Source: Stomorhina lunata (taxonomy: Eukaryota > Arthropoda > Insecta > Diptera > Rhiniidae). From it: a stretch of 64,000 nt of DNA. The translations under genes were made by a program, and so were the position numbers. Under the pieces are notes generated by a model that did not search any database, was not told the origin of the DNA, and saw only the letters and a list, made by a program, of their open reading frames with translations. Below, one piece after another: positions 24,812-35,313 of the stretch (within the stretch, counting starts at the first letter, position 1; each line of letters starts with the position of its first letter). The stretch lies in NCBI GenBank assembly GCA_933228675.1, contig OW121743.1, positions 90,186,998 to 90,250,997 of the forward strand. The letters run 5' to 3'.

Positions 24812-25252
24812 TAGTAATTGCTAAAATTGCCAAAGACTTATTTTTTTCTTTATCTGGATATTTTTCAAGGAATTAATTTTACCATCCCATGACCTTTATA
24901 GGATCATAATACAAATTTTATCAGCGAATCTTGGAAATTAGCTGAGCTGTAAGGAAAACCATATCTTATAAAAATTTCATTTCTAATTTTCTCAAAACTA
25001 GTTTTTTTTTGACATTGGCCCTTTAGAACCAAGCCACAGATATATTGTAACTTATATGTCAAAAGTTTCCTAATAGTCAAACAATTTCGTTTAAACTAAA
25101 TGTTTTTACACACAAACGGATATGTCTAGATATCAAATTTTATTAAACTTTTTGCAAAATAAATTTATTTAAGAATCCCTAAAGTATGTTACACAATCTT
25201 TGTTTAAAAGTGCGAGTTTTTGTTCGATATCGAATGCGGCGATTTGGCCCCT

Positions 25253-25980
25253 GTATCTATCCATGATTTCACAGATTTAGCTTAGACAAAATAACCGCCA
25301 AAATATATGGGTTAGGACTACGGACTATGAATAAGTGAAAATAAGAAAAGGAAAACGGCTTCCCTAATGTTAGAAGAGGACGTCGTAAACATCGATGGAA
25401 TGACCATGTAGAGAACAATATTTTGAAGCTTGGCCAAAATCAAAGTGCATGAAATTCTTAAATATGCTCGACCTTTGACATTAACAGGTTGTAAATATAG
25501 GTCATTTAAGTAAGTAAGTAAAATTAAAATAACATGTGTTCTTTACCTTTTCATCTTATGGCGTGAAATCGGGAAAAGTTTGTAATGTTTGGTACGGTTT
25601 TTACTTAACGTATATCTTTTAAAACTAGAAACAAAACCCCTATTCATAAACGAAATTTAAAGTTACGACACTAAGACTTTGATCATTTTATTAATCGTTT
25701 ATGATTAAGGGTGGAAATTTAAAACATAATCCATTATCATTTACGTATTTGGTACTTTTTAGTTTATGGGGTAAAAAAGGGAAACATCGGTAACGTAATA
25801 TCTCTTAAACTAATAGCATTAAAAAAATATTTGTGTGTAACTTTTTTGACATACTTTTTATCATTGGCATTTTTTTAAAGTTCGGAAAAGCAGTTTTTAA
25901 AAAAATTTTACTTTTAACCTATTTTTTTACCCATTAAAGTACTTCTTTTAATAGTCTATTAATTAAACAATATTATATAG
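25253..25980. other. Non-coding apart from a short LINE-like trace
   Basis: Contains the possible RTE-like remnant at 25345-25452 and a short AAGTAAGTAAGTAA run near 25507. No other feature recognised. Confidence 0.5.
25345..25452 (+). pseudogene. Possible RTE-type LINE ORF C-terminal remnant
   Basis: The plus-strand frame reads PNVRRGRRKHRWNDHVENNI and then LKLGQ before a stop at 25450. This resembles the GRPRKRW-x-D-x-VE-x-D-L-x-x-LG pattern near the C-terminus of RTE-like endonuclease/RT proteins in insects. Upstream codons contain stops within 20 residues, so only about 30 codons survive. The identification relies on pattern memory over a short stretch and is tentative. Confidence 0.35.
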
Positions 25981-27700
25981 AACAAGTAAGAGTGTTATAT
26001 TCGAATCTTATATACCCACCATCAAGTTGTGTTAAATTCCGAAACAGGGTGCAGCTAATTCAAAATCTGGACCAAAACTGAAAAAATCGCTAAGCTAATT
26101 GGTATTGTTGGTAAAACCGTAGCTTTATAGTTCAACATTTAAAAATATTTTAATGGTTTCCCAAGTATGTACTTTGATCAAAATTTGGTCTCATAACCGG
26201 CTAAACACATTAATAGTAATAAAGCAGGTCCATATATTTCGTTAGGAGTTCCTAATGCATTCATCATACATAAAGTCTGGGCTGAACATTGATTGATGCC
26301 TATTTAATTTCATAGGTGCAATCTTAATATAATGAATGTACCTCCAAATCTTTTTGAGTGCAGATATAAAAAGGGGATGTTATATATATAAGAATTATAG
26401 CCAAATGTTGACCGATTGTAATCAAATTTTACACACTGACTGGTATATATAAAGAGCTTATTCTTCAAAATTTAGTGGCTATAGCTATCATTGTTTCTAA
26501 TTTAGTAGCTTTTTACTGGCCTTTGCTAAAATTTTTGGTTTCCGTGAGTGTTTTTTATATAAAAGCTAAAGTCAAATATGGACTGATTCCTATAAAATTT
26601 GATAAACTGATCAAAAATTGCATAAAACTTCCCTATTTTAAATTTAATCGTCATAGCTATTACAATTGTATTCAATTTATCAGCATTATTGTCTTTCCCG
26701 GGGCGGGGTTATATGGGAGCTCTAACTAAATTTGAACCGATTTTATCGATTTTCAACACACATCTTTTTCAAGATATCCAAAATACTTTTGTAAAATTTA
26801 GTCTCTCTAGCTCTTTTCGTTAAGGCGCTATGATGCTTTTATCTGACGGACAGACGGACATGAACAACCTTTTTTTTATGTATTTTTGTGTTTCCGTAAG
26901 TTTTTTATGTGGGAGCTATGGTGAAATGGTGATCGATTGTGACAAAATTTTGCACACTGGCTGGCATTAACATAAGACTTCCTTGTGCTTAATTTAGTCT
27001 TACTAGCTTTTGTAGTTAAGGAGCTATCACGATTTTATCTGGCGGGCAGAGGGACATAAATCCCCTTTTCTTTTTGAGTTTTTGTATTTTCGTAAGTTTT
27101 TTATATGGGAGCTAGGTCAAATGGTGACCGATTGCGACAAAATTTTGCACACTGGCTATTATTAAAATAAGACTTTCTTGTGCCAAATTTAGTGGTTATA
27201 TCTGTTTTACTTTTAGATTTATTGGCAAAATACACTTATTTTAGGTGAAATTTAGGCTGTTTTCGTAAGTTTTTTGTATGGGAGCTATGGCTAAATGTGA
27301 ACCGATTTTGATAAAATTTTACATGCTGCCTAGGGCTAAAGTAAAACTTCTATATACCAAATTTTATCATCATAGCTGTCATAATTTGTCATTTATTAAC
27401 AAATAAGCGATTAGCCTAGACGAGGTTATACGGGAGCTATGGTCAAATGTGAACCGATTTTGCCCAATTTCAATACCAAAATTTTCTCAGAGATGAAAAA
27501 TATTTTTACTAAGTTTCAGTGAGCTAGCTCCTTTCGTTTGGGCGTTATCGTGATATCAACAGGCAGACAGACAGACAGACGGACATCGCTCAATCGTCTT
27601 AGAATTTCATAAGATTCAGAATATTGAGCCAATATTAAGGAAATTACAAATGGAATGACAATCTCATATACCCCCTATTCTTTTTGATGGCGGGTATAAA
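25981..27700 (+). mobile_element. mini-me-like element C, long variant (about 1.7 kb)
   Basis: Starts AACAAGTAAGAGTG, with subterminal TATACCCACCATCAA (26011-26025) matched by TTGATGGCGGGTATA (27684-27698) in inverted form with one mismatch. Between them the module TTCCGTAAGTTTTTTAT...GGGAGCTA...GACCGATT...CACACTGGCT is repeated about four times in tandem, two or three copies followed by a GACGGACAT-type tract (about 26838, 27042, 27560). It is a different subfamily from A/B/F/G/H, with longer structure by internal module duplication. No coding capacity. Confidence 0.7.
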
Positions 27701-27784
27701 AATTATAGCTTCTTTGAACTGGACCTTCTTTTCTACTGGACGGGTAAAAACGAATCAGTACGAGTACTTTGAACATGTATGTTT

Positions 27785-27980
27785 TATAGTCGGTTCAGCC
27801 TGAATATTTGATATTTTTACTCACCTAAGTCCAATATGGGCTACTTGTTATATTATAGTATATTTATATGTTATATTTATATCAATTTTGGATTATCTGA
27901 TATAGAAGCTAAGGTCAAATGTGAACCGACAAAGGCAAAATTAGCAAAAAACTGCAATTACCTAGTAAAGGGTATAAATA
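27785..27980 (+). mobile_element. Short mini-me-like derivative D
   Basis: Has TATAGTCGGTTCAGCCTGAA near its start, AGCTAAGGTCAAATGTGAAC in the middle and GTAAAGGGTATAAATA at its end, so both termini are kept with most of the interior deleted. It lies just downstream of element C. Confidence 0.5.
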
Positions 27981-28380
27981 TATTTCTATACATTTTTGAC
28001 ATATAGTACTTTGAAAACCAGGGCTCTGGTGTACCTATACATGACCATGGCGAGATAGTAATAGCAAAAGGGAGAGTAATTACTAGGGACTAACAATATC
28101 ATAACAAAAATTTTTTGCGAACGGCAAAGACTAAAATGTATTTATATTAAATTTCAGAGATTATAAAATTAAATTGTTTGTAAAATAAGTTTGTTTTTTT
28201 GCAAAAGAAAATAATATTTAACTGTGTTCGAAAAACAAATAATTGCGTAAGTATGAAAGCAAACAACTTTGGGAAAATTAGAAAAATGTTTAATAAAATA
28301 ATCCAGCGAAGAATTTGTTTTACGGAATTGGTATTGAAAATTTTACGAATCGAAGTCAAAATTAACTGAATTTTTTTAAA

Positions 28381-28530
28381 CCTGTAGCCAAATCGTTGCA
28401 TTCGAAATCGTTCGAAATGTAAGATATTATATATACCAATTTGTGTAGCATACTTTAAGGATAATCTAAATAATACATAAGATACAAAGTTCACTACATT
28501 GTAACTTATATGGGCAAATCCGAAAAACAT
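28381..28530 (+). mobile_element. Half copy of the GGGGCC MITE family
   Basis: Only the left arm is present: GCCAAATCGTTGCATTCG, then GTAGCATACTTTAAGGATAA and CATTGTAACTTATATG. It is closest to the left arm of the split MITE at 23860. The 127-codon minus frame across it has no protein-like features. Confidence 0.5.
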
Positions 28531-30189
28531 TAAACCAAGGACAACATTTTGAAACTGTCAAAATCGCGTATTTCTGTTTATGAAAAAGTTTACCATTTCT
28601 AAAGCATCAATACTTTAGAATTTATAATGGATACAATTTTTGATTGCTCTAATCGTGAATGTTAGGGTTTCATTTGCACCCATCTCGAATTTTTATACAT
28701 TTTTTAAAATAATGGGTTTTTTTAAAGTCCATTAAAACCGCAAAAACATTCATTTAGGTATCAAGTTTTAGTAGGGGCTTAAAGTCTTCTTAATTTTATA
28801 TACTTAGATGTAAAAGACCCCATCAAAAGTAATTGAAGTGATATAAATGACTTCAAGTCAAAAAGGGGCTCACAGTGTGTAGCGTCCGTCACAGAAATAA
28901 GGGTTTGTTTTTAATTTGACTAGTTCAATTTTTCTTTTTTCTCCAATTGAACTTGGTTCGTAAAGACAACTTATAGTACGCTTTACATTAGGCTAAAAAT
29001 ATATAGATGTTTATTTAGCATTTTACAGAATAATATGTATAGGAAAGTGTGTAGCGTCCGTCACAGTATATATTTTTTATAAAATGATATTTATTAAATA
29101 CAAAATTTACGAACACATGTCTGTCTTATTCATAAAGCAATAACACTGCCTATATTCACAGATTAAATTTAAGGTATTATGGGTTTAAAAAAACATACAG
29201 TGGGGCAAATTTGATGCTTTTGAAAAAAAAAAATTTTTTGATTTTTGGGACACTGTAAGATCTAGCCTCAGCATTCTTGGGATGAAAAATAAGATGTAAA
29301 AAGTGTAAAACTTTAAATAAATATATGTATGTAGTCGTTTTGTGAAATATTAAATTGTGCCAAATATCGCATTTTTACCGCGAACATGAATGGAAGGAGA
29401 TGAAATTCGGCAACAAATAAAAGCATTATTTTCACTGATTAACGAATCCTTAAAAAATATATGAAATAATAATCGTTTCCTAATAAAAAACATTCAAGTA
29501 AAAACTGTATCGTCCGTCACATAGCGTCCGCAACAGTTCATTTATGGATTTTTGGTGAAACTTGAAACTTTAAAATATTTTATAAAAGCGGTTTTGTAAT
29601 CCTCTGATTTTCCTCTATCTTTAATGTATTTACAATTTTTTTATTACTATGACCAATTCGATGAAAATTACAGAAAAAAAAGTGACTTCCATTTTTTGTA
29701 GCGTCCGTCACAGCACTTTAAAAGTAAATTAAATTAAATGTAAATTAACAAATGCCATTCGATAGCACAATTGATAGGCTAATATTCTCTAAAATCCCTG
29801 CAAAGATATCTAGTGTAGAACAGCACTGGGATACATTTAAGTACAACAAAATCCGTACAAATGTATCGTCCGTCACGCAGGATTTGCCCATATCTCAAAT
29901 GTTCCCTGAAAGTAGAAAAAAAAAATAAATGATTGTAATAGGTCAAAATAGGCTTACTTTGAGTTGTATCAATTTTCTTACAAATAAAAGAAGCAATTAT
30001 ATACAATCTTCATAAAGTTTGAAAATCAAGTGTTTTCCTTAAATTTTTATTATAAACGTGTATTCTTCACAATTCGCTGGGTTATTTCATGTTTTTGTTT
30101 ATCTATTTATTTTTATAATCTTTCTCTGGTTGACCAAAATTGTATTTAAATTCTAAACATGCATTTCTAATAAAGCTGAATACTATAAA
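28531..30189. other. Non-coding region with scattered GTCCGTCACA motifs
   Basis: No gene or known element identified. The striking content is a 15-bp motif repeated six times between 28880 and 29880, annotated separately. A CAGTGGGGCAAA motif at 29199 was noted but has no inverted partner. Confidence 0.5.
28880..29880 (+). repeat. Spaced direct repeats of TAGCGTCCGTCACAG
   Basis: Same-strand copies at 28880, 29052, 29508 (TATCGTCCGTCAC), 29522 (GCGTCCGCAACAG), 29699 and 29864 (TATCGTCCGTCACGCAG). Spacings of 172, 177 and 165 bp recur, with one gap of 470 bp, but the intervening sequence shows no obvious homology. They are GC-rich in an AT-rich background, so chance is unlikely. Confidence 0.75.
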
Positions 30190-30524
30190 AACAAGTAAGA
30201 GCTATAATAGTCAGTCGAGGCCGACTACTTGATACCCTTCACCACAGAGGACAAGGAACACTTTTGAATAAAGTGTTCCTTGACCTCTAGTTACATTATG
30301 TTCAAATAAATATTTCTTGAGATTTAAGCACATTTTTGCCATTTTCGATAGCTGGTCTGATATAGGAGCTAGGGTCAAATATGGACCGAATGTCAAGTAG
30401 TTTAAATTATGTTATATTTATTAAAGGCGAAAAGTTTTTGCATATAACTTTGATTATGTTTAGATTTATTAGTGTTAGGAATGTATGATCAAATATGGGC
30501 CGATTCGAACAAAATTACTATACA
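30190..30524 (+). mobile_element. mini-me-like element E, 5' half (interrupted)
   Basis: Starts AACAAGTAAGAGC, with a GTCGAGGCCGAC hairpin and ATACCCTTCACCAC. It carries a long hairpin (30246-30288) and GGTCAAATATGGACCGAAT. The element stops at 30524 where element F begins; a matching 3' half resumes at 32119. Confidence 0.65.
30246..30288 (+). repeat. 19-bp-arm hairpin in element E
   Basis: Arms AGAGGACAAGGAACACTTT and AAAGTGTTCCTTGACCTCT pair at 18 of 19 positions around a 5-base loop. In the other mini-me copies this position reads only as the single arm AAGGTCAAAGGTGTT, so the inverted copy is specific to element E. Confidence 0.85.
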
Positions 30525-32118
30525 AACAAGTAAGAAAGTGCTATAGTCGGTCAAGCCCGATCATACGATACCCTTCACCACTAAGGTCAAAGGTTTTCTT
30601 TTTCCTGTATAAAGACAAATATTTGGTAAGTTTTGCCATCATACAAAGATCTTTTCAAAATTTATATATTTAAGCTGTTTTCGTCATTTGGACTTATATG
30701 GGAGCTAGGGTCAAATATGGTCCATATTTATCTCGAAATTTGAAAAATTGATTACAGCTTTCACAAAAATTATGTATGTAAAAAATAAACTAAAAATTCT
30801 CATTATCTTCAAATTTTTGTCTCATTTAGTGCTTTGATAGAAAAGTTTTCACGGAAGAGTTTGTATGGGAGCTATGGTCAAATGTGGACCGATTTCAGCA
30901 AAATTTAACTGTGAATTTGATCATATTATGCTCTTTAGCGAAGATGTTGGGGATAAGCCGGCGAAGGTTTTTTAGTTGGTAAGACTAATTTCCGTTAGGT
31001 GGCGCCACTGAAAATTACTAAAAATTAATTAAATCGTAAACTGTATATTTGATCATGCCATGATCTTTAGCAAAGTTGTAGCGCATGAGCCGGCAAAGGT
31101 TTTTTAGTTGGTGTGAATAAATTCCGACAGGTGGCGCTACTAAAAATTACACAAAGTCAATTTTATCGTAAGCTGTACATTTAATCATGCTATAATCTTT
31201 AGCAAAGTTGTTGCACATGAGCCGACGAAGGTTTCTTAATTGGTATGAAGAAATTTCGACAGGTGCCGCACCGAAATGTACTCAAAGTCAATTTAATCGT
31301 GAGCTGTACATTTAATTATGCTATAATCTTTAGCAAAGTTGTTGCGGATAAGCCGACGAAGGTTTATTAATGGGAGTGACTAAAGTCCAACAGGAGGCGC
31401 CACTGAAAATTACTCAAAATGAATTAAATCGTAAACTGTGCCTTTGATCATGTTAAAATCATTAGAAAAATTGTTACGTATAAGCAGACGAAGGTTTCTT
31501 AGTTGGTATGAACAACTTCAGGTGGCGCCACTGAAAATGACTCAAAATGAAATAAATCGTAAACTGTGCATTTGATCAGGCTATAATATTTAGCAAAGTT
31601 GTTGCGCATGAGTCGACGGAGGTTTCTGTTGGTATGACCAATTTCCAAAATTTTTCAAAATGAGTTAATCTGTAAACTATGCAAACTATGTGTTGATCGG
31701 AAAAAATAAAAAGAATAATTCGAAATTAACTGAATATTTGCACAAAATGCTTATCATAAAGCTTCGAGCAAGGCTCGGTCAACCAGGTACTGTGGCTAAA
31801 ATATCAATTCCGGGAAGTGAGACCTATGGGAGGTACCATAAATAATGAACCGATGTTGACCAATTTCAATGGTGTCACTATCAAAAAAATGATAATTTTA
31901 TCAAATTATCTTTAGAATGGCGACAAGTACTTTAATTACAAGGTTTACACGGGGGTCCAGCCAGATGGACTGACGGACTTCGCTAAATCGACTCAAAATG
32001 TGATTCTAAGCCTATTGGTATACTAAAATGTGGGTCTATGACAAATACTTCTATGCGTTACATACATCAGCACAATCTTATAATACCCTTTCCTACCCTA
32101 TGGTGGTAAAGGGTATAA
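30525..32118 (+). mobile_element. mini-me/DINE-like element F with a central 131-bp tandem array
   Basis: Standard mini-me start at 30525 (AACAAGTAAGAAAGTGCTA) and end at 32118 (TATGGTGGTAAAGGGTATAA). The normal middle after GACCGATTTCAGCAAAATTT is replaced by about six units of 131 bp (30905-31700), then the standard interior resumes at about 31797 (GGCTAAAATATCAATTCCGG). Microsatellite CCAGCCAGATGGACTGACGG at 31957. It is inserted in element E. The layout parallels Drosophila DINE elements with central tandem repeats (DINE-TR1 type). Confidence 0.7.
30905..31700 (+). repeat. 131-bp tandem repeat, about six units
   Basis: The TTTGATCAT-type landmark falls at 30917, 31048, 31180, 31311, 31443, 31571 and about 31692, i.e. 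steps of 131, 132, 131, 132, 128 and about 121. Each unit also carries AAGCCGACGAAGGTTT-like and GGTGGCGCCACTGAAAATTA motifs and AAATCGTAAACTGT. Less AT-rich than the surroundings. Divergence is about 15-25% between units by eye. Confidence 0.9.
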
Positions 32119-32345
32119 ATATTACTGAAAATTTGGTGGCTTTAAAATGCGAAAATCTCCATTCTGGATATGTAGTTTCATTATTTTCCGATTTGGTCCA
32201 AAAAACAACGAAAATCGATTTAGAAGGGAATTCTGAATCGATCGGTATATGTAAAGGTGGATCTCAGTCTAAATTTTCTTTGTGTTACATACACCAACAC
32301 AAGCTTATTATACCCCTCTCATCTATAGTATTAAAGGATATAAAT
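32119..32345 (+). mobile_element. mini-me-like element E, 3' half
   Basis: Continues with GAAAATTTGGTGGCTTT, then ATCGATCGGTATATGTAAAG, ACACCAACACAAGCTTATTA and the terminal hairpin TACCCCTCTCATC / TATAGTATTAAAGGATATAA. It corresponds to the 3' end of a mini-me lacking its own 5' end, as expected if element F landed in the middle of E. The frame at 32028-32399 spans the F/E junction and is not a gene. Confidence 0.6.
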
Positions 32346-32923
32346 ATTAAAAACAAAAAAAACTTCGTATTTGCATTTTATAAAATATTTTGTACATAAC
32401 AAATAAATATTATTCTTTTCGAGTGCTATATTAAATTTATCTTTTTTAATTTTTTTTTATATTATTTTTTTTTTTTGTCCAAAGCTTTTAACAATGAAAA
32501 TATTTAATTTATTTATTTGTTTGTGTCCGTCTGAATTTATTTAATCTTTATCAAAAAATCGGTGTTTATTTTAAAATATTTTTCCAAAGCATTTTATTTA
32601 AAATCCTGTTGTCGGCTAAAGGATTCTAAATAAACGATAAAGTTTGTGTTAATAGGACAAATTGTTCATATAAAAGTCAATATAATATCTATTTTTTGTT
32701 ATGCAGACACACATTTCTATACAGGAAGTTTTGTATTCTAATTTTGCCAAATATTTTTGGGAAATTATTCGAACTTTTATTTAAATTAATTGATATACAT
32801 TAGAGTGCCCCACCTTTGTATGGAGAAAATTAAACTTGGTAATTTAGAATGACGTACAACAAAGACCCTCACATTTTTTACATTTGATCCCAATAATACT
32901 AGTACAAAGTTTCAATCAGATCA
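32346..32923. other. Non-coding, no recognisable element
   Basis: AT-rich unique-looking sequence with poly-T runs; nothing supported. Confidence 0.5.
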
Positions 32924-33242
32924 GGGGCCAAATTACGGCATTCGATATCGATCGAAATCTTAGATATTTTCAAAACATTTGTATAGCATACTTTAAGGAC
33001 AATCAAAATTATTTAAAAAATGCACAGTTTACTATATTTTTTTGAAGTTATTTGCCAAAAGATGAACAATAGTAAAATAGTTTTAATTGAACTAAATGTT
33101 TTTAAAAACGAATCAAAATGGATACCAAATTTCAATAAAATTTTTACATCGAAGTAACTTTAAACATCCCTAAAGTATACTTCACAATATTTGCTTATAA
33201 GTCTGAGTTTTCCATCGATATCGAATGCGGTAATATGGCCCC
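32924..33242 (-). mobile_element. GGGGCC MITE, copy 2 (319 bp)
   Basis: Left terminus GGGGCCAAATTACGGC, right terminus GCGGTAATATGGCCCC, with CGATATCGATCGAAA next to each end. Interior reads ATTTGCCAAAAGATGAACAA and AAGTAACTTTAAACATCCC, the reverse of the copies at 23320 and 41597. Near full length, few indels. Confidence 0.8.
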
Positions 33243-33968
33243 AGATAACAAGATAGCGTGCTGACTTGACGCCAAAATTTGGATATGCCAGTTAAATGGG
33301 AAAGATAAGGGGTTTCATTAAGTGTTTAAAAAAAATTTTCCACTTAGAATACATTATTAAAAAAGTGTTTTACAACAAGTTACTGAGAATAAAATAGGCC
33401 TTCCAACGATATATGTTACTTAAAAATCGGTTGAAAACTTTTCTAATTATTAAAAGTTTTCCAAAATATTTATCATCCTTGAAGACTCTCCTGAACATAT
33501 GCAATAAAAAATTTATTATTTAAAAAAAAATTAATAAGTTTGAATTTTTTTCTACTTTTTTGAGAATTGAAGATATTAAAATGTTAATTTTTGTTACAAT
33601 GGGCTAACGTTAAGTCACTTTTCCATAGGACGAAAAAATTTAATTTTTTTTCATACCGTTTTCAAAACTCCTTTTTTGGTTTTATCAATAGTTTGTTAAA
33701 TGAATTCAAAAAACTACAAAAAAAGTTTCAAAGTGTTAGTTAGAACACCCTGAAGATTACCACAAAAAAATTAGATTGATAACTCTAACGGCTAAGCCGA
33801 ACCTAAGACTTAAAATCAAGAGATTTTGATAAAAACCCAGTTTTCACCAAAGTTATAAAAAAGCACGTGAATAATTATATGTTAGCAGTTTTTGTAAGAA
33901 GAATTGAAAATATTATTGCTTTAATGGGTAGAAATATATATTAGAATTTTGGTTGAAATCGGATGTCA
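33243..33968. other. Non-coding; may include a mini-me remnant
   Basis: No gene seen. The last 40 bases (GAATTTTGGTTGAAATCGGA) and the sequence after 34304 (TTGATGGTGGGTATAAAA) look like parts of one element-C-type mini-me, split by the TTAA MITE. Confidence 0.4.
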
Positions 33969-34304
33969 TTAACCCTTCTTTTACTAGGGTCAAAAGCAAA
34001 ATTTTTAAAATATTAAATTTTTTCATAAAAGTACTAGAAATTACTTATTCTTATTGTTATATTTCAGTGAAAATTTTAAGAATTGTTTAAAACAGCCTTT
34101 AAATATATATTTACACAAATTAACCCTTGTCTACCCATAGACTTTAAATAGTTCCTATGATTAGCCCATGGGTACGCAAGGGTTAATTTGTATAAAATGT
34201 AATTAACGGAGACTTCGAACGATTTTTTTAATTTTCATTGGAATATAACAATAAAAGTATGTAATTTCGAGTATAACTTTTAAATCTGGTAATAAAAGGG
34301 TTAA
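33969..34304. mobile_element. TTAA-flanked MITE, piggyBac-like (336 bp)
   Basis: TTAA at 33969-33972 and 34301-34304, immediately followed inward by CCCTTCTTTTACTAGG and its inverted partner CCAGATTTAT-side ending in AAGGG. Arms remain alignable far inward (ATTCTTATTGTTATATTTCA on the left against TTGGAATATAACAATAAAAG on the right), so the element is one long imperfect palindrome. TTAA target plus termini starting CCC is the piggyBac signature; with no transposase it would be non-autonomous. Confidence 0.6.
34107..34198. repeat. Inner palindrome with its own TTAACCC termini
   Basis: ACAAATTAACCCTTG...TACCCAT (34107-34138) pairs with ATGGGTACGCAAGGGTTAATTTGT (34168-34198). It sits at the centre of the larger MITE and repeats its TTAACCCTT end motif at 34120 and 34186, like a miniature copy in the loop. 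Confidence 0.7.
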
Positions 34305-34317
34305 CGACGTCTGAAAA

Positions 34318-34336
34318 TTTGATGGTGGGTATAAAA
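34318..34336 (+). mobile_element. 3' terminal motif of an element-C-type mini-me
   Basis: TTGATGGTGGGTATAAAA matches the 3' end of element C (TTGATGGCGGGTATAAAA). Only the terminus is recognisable here. Confidence 0.5.
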
Positions 34337-34527
34337 CTCTAACTTGTTTAATAATTTAATTGTTATTTGTTAAAATTTTGTCAAAAGCTAAATTACTCCC
34401 ATTACTAACCATACAAATAATTTTCACAGTTTGGACGGGTGATGGGCACCCTTTCCCCTCATTTGTTTGAACTCAATTTTTTAAGAGACTATTTATTTTG
34501 TTGGCTGGCATAAAACAGATTTAAAAA

Positions 34528-35313
34528 AAAAAGAAGTAGGAAAGTGATAAAGCCGGTCAAGCCGGACCATACGATACCCTTCACCACAAAGGTCAAAGGT
34601 GTTATTTTTCCGGTATAAAGACCAACCTTTGCTGAATTTTGCTTGCCATCATAAAAACATTTTCTCAAAACTTATTTATTTAAGCTGTTTCCGTCACTTG
34701 GACATATGAGAGCTAGCGTCAAATGTGAACCGATTATCTCGAAACTTGGCAAATTGATTACAGTTGTTACAGAAATTATGTATGCAAAAAATAACAATAA
34801 AATTCTCATTATGTTTAGACTTACGAGCGTTTTAGTGATTTTTGTCTCATTTAGTGCGTTTTTAAAGAAGAGTTTGTATGGAAGCTATGGTCAAATGTGG
34901 ACCGATTTCAACGAAATATGGTACAGTGATTTCGGTTTATATAGGCAGTATTTGTTTTAAATTTCATGAAAAAATATTGATATTTGTGGCCAATATATCA
35001 ATTCCGGGAAGTGGGACATATGGGAGGTACCATAAATAATGGACTGATTTTGACAAATTTCAGTAGCCATGGTCCCATTATCAAAAAAATTATCTGTTCT
35101 AAATTTCATCAAATTATGTAGTTTGATTAAAAGGTTTTCGAGGGGGTCCAGCCAGCCAGCCAGACGGACGGACGGACATCGCTAAATCGACTAAGAAAGT
35201 GATTCTAAGCCTATTGGTATATTAAAAGGTGGGTCTAATACAAATATTTCTATGCGTTACATACATCAGCACAAACTTATTATACCCTTGCCACCTATGG
35301 TGGTGAAGGCTAT
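34528..35313 (+). mobile_element. mini-me/DINE-1-like element G
   Basis: Full-length copy, start slightly altered (AAGAAGTAGGAAAGTGATA), hairpin GCCGGTCAAGCCGGACC, ATACCCTTCACCAC; GGTCAAATGTGGACCGATTT; CCAGCCAGCCAGACGGACGG at 35149; end hairpin ATACCCTTGCCACC / GGTGGTGAAGG. It is immediately followed by element H in the same orientation with no spacer. Confidence 0.75.

Larger units (their letters stand above)
23860..25252 (+). mobile_element. GGGGCC-family MITE split by a mini-me insertion
   Basis: Left end CCAAATTCCGCATTCG at 23860 and right end CGAATGCGGCGATTTGGCCC (to 25250) are inverted copies. A second inverted pair lies inside: ATCTGTGGCTTGG...GGGCCAATGTCA (23943-23975) against TGACATTGGCCC...CCAAGCCACAGAT (25010-25042). 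The mini-me at 24032-24811 sits inside this inner pair. Larger and more diverged than the 320-bp copies. Confidence 0.6.

Noticed and set aside
27815..27835. Minus-strand CTTAG/GTGAGT
   Set aside because: Good donor-like bases but no pyrimidine tract, and it lies inside a mini-me remnant.
29190..29260. CAGTGGGGCAAA as the end of a DNA transposon
   Set aside because: No inverted partner or target duplication found within several kb.
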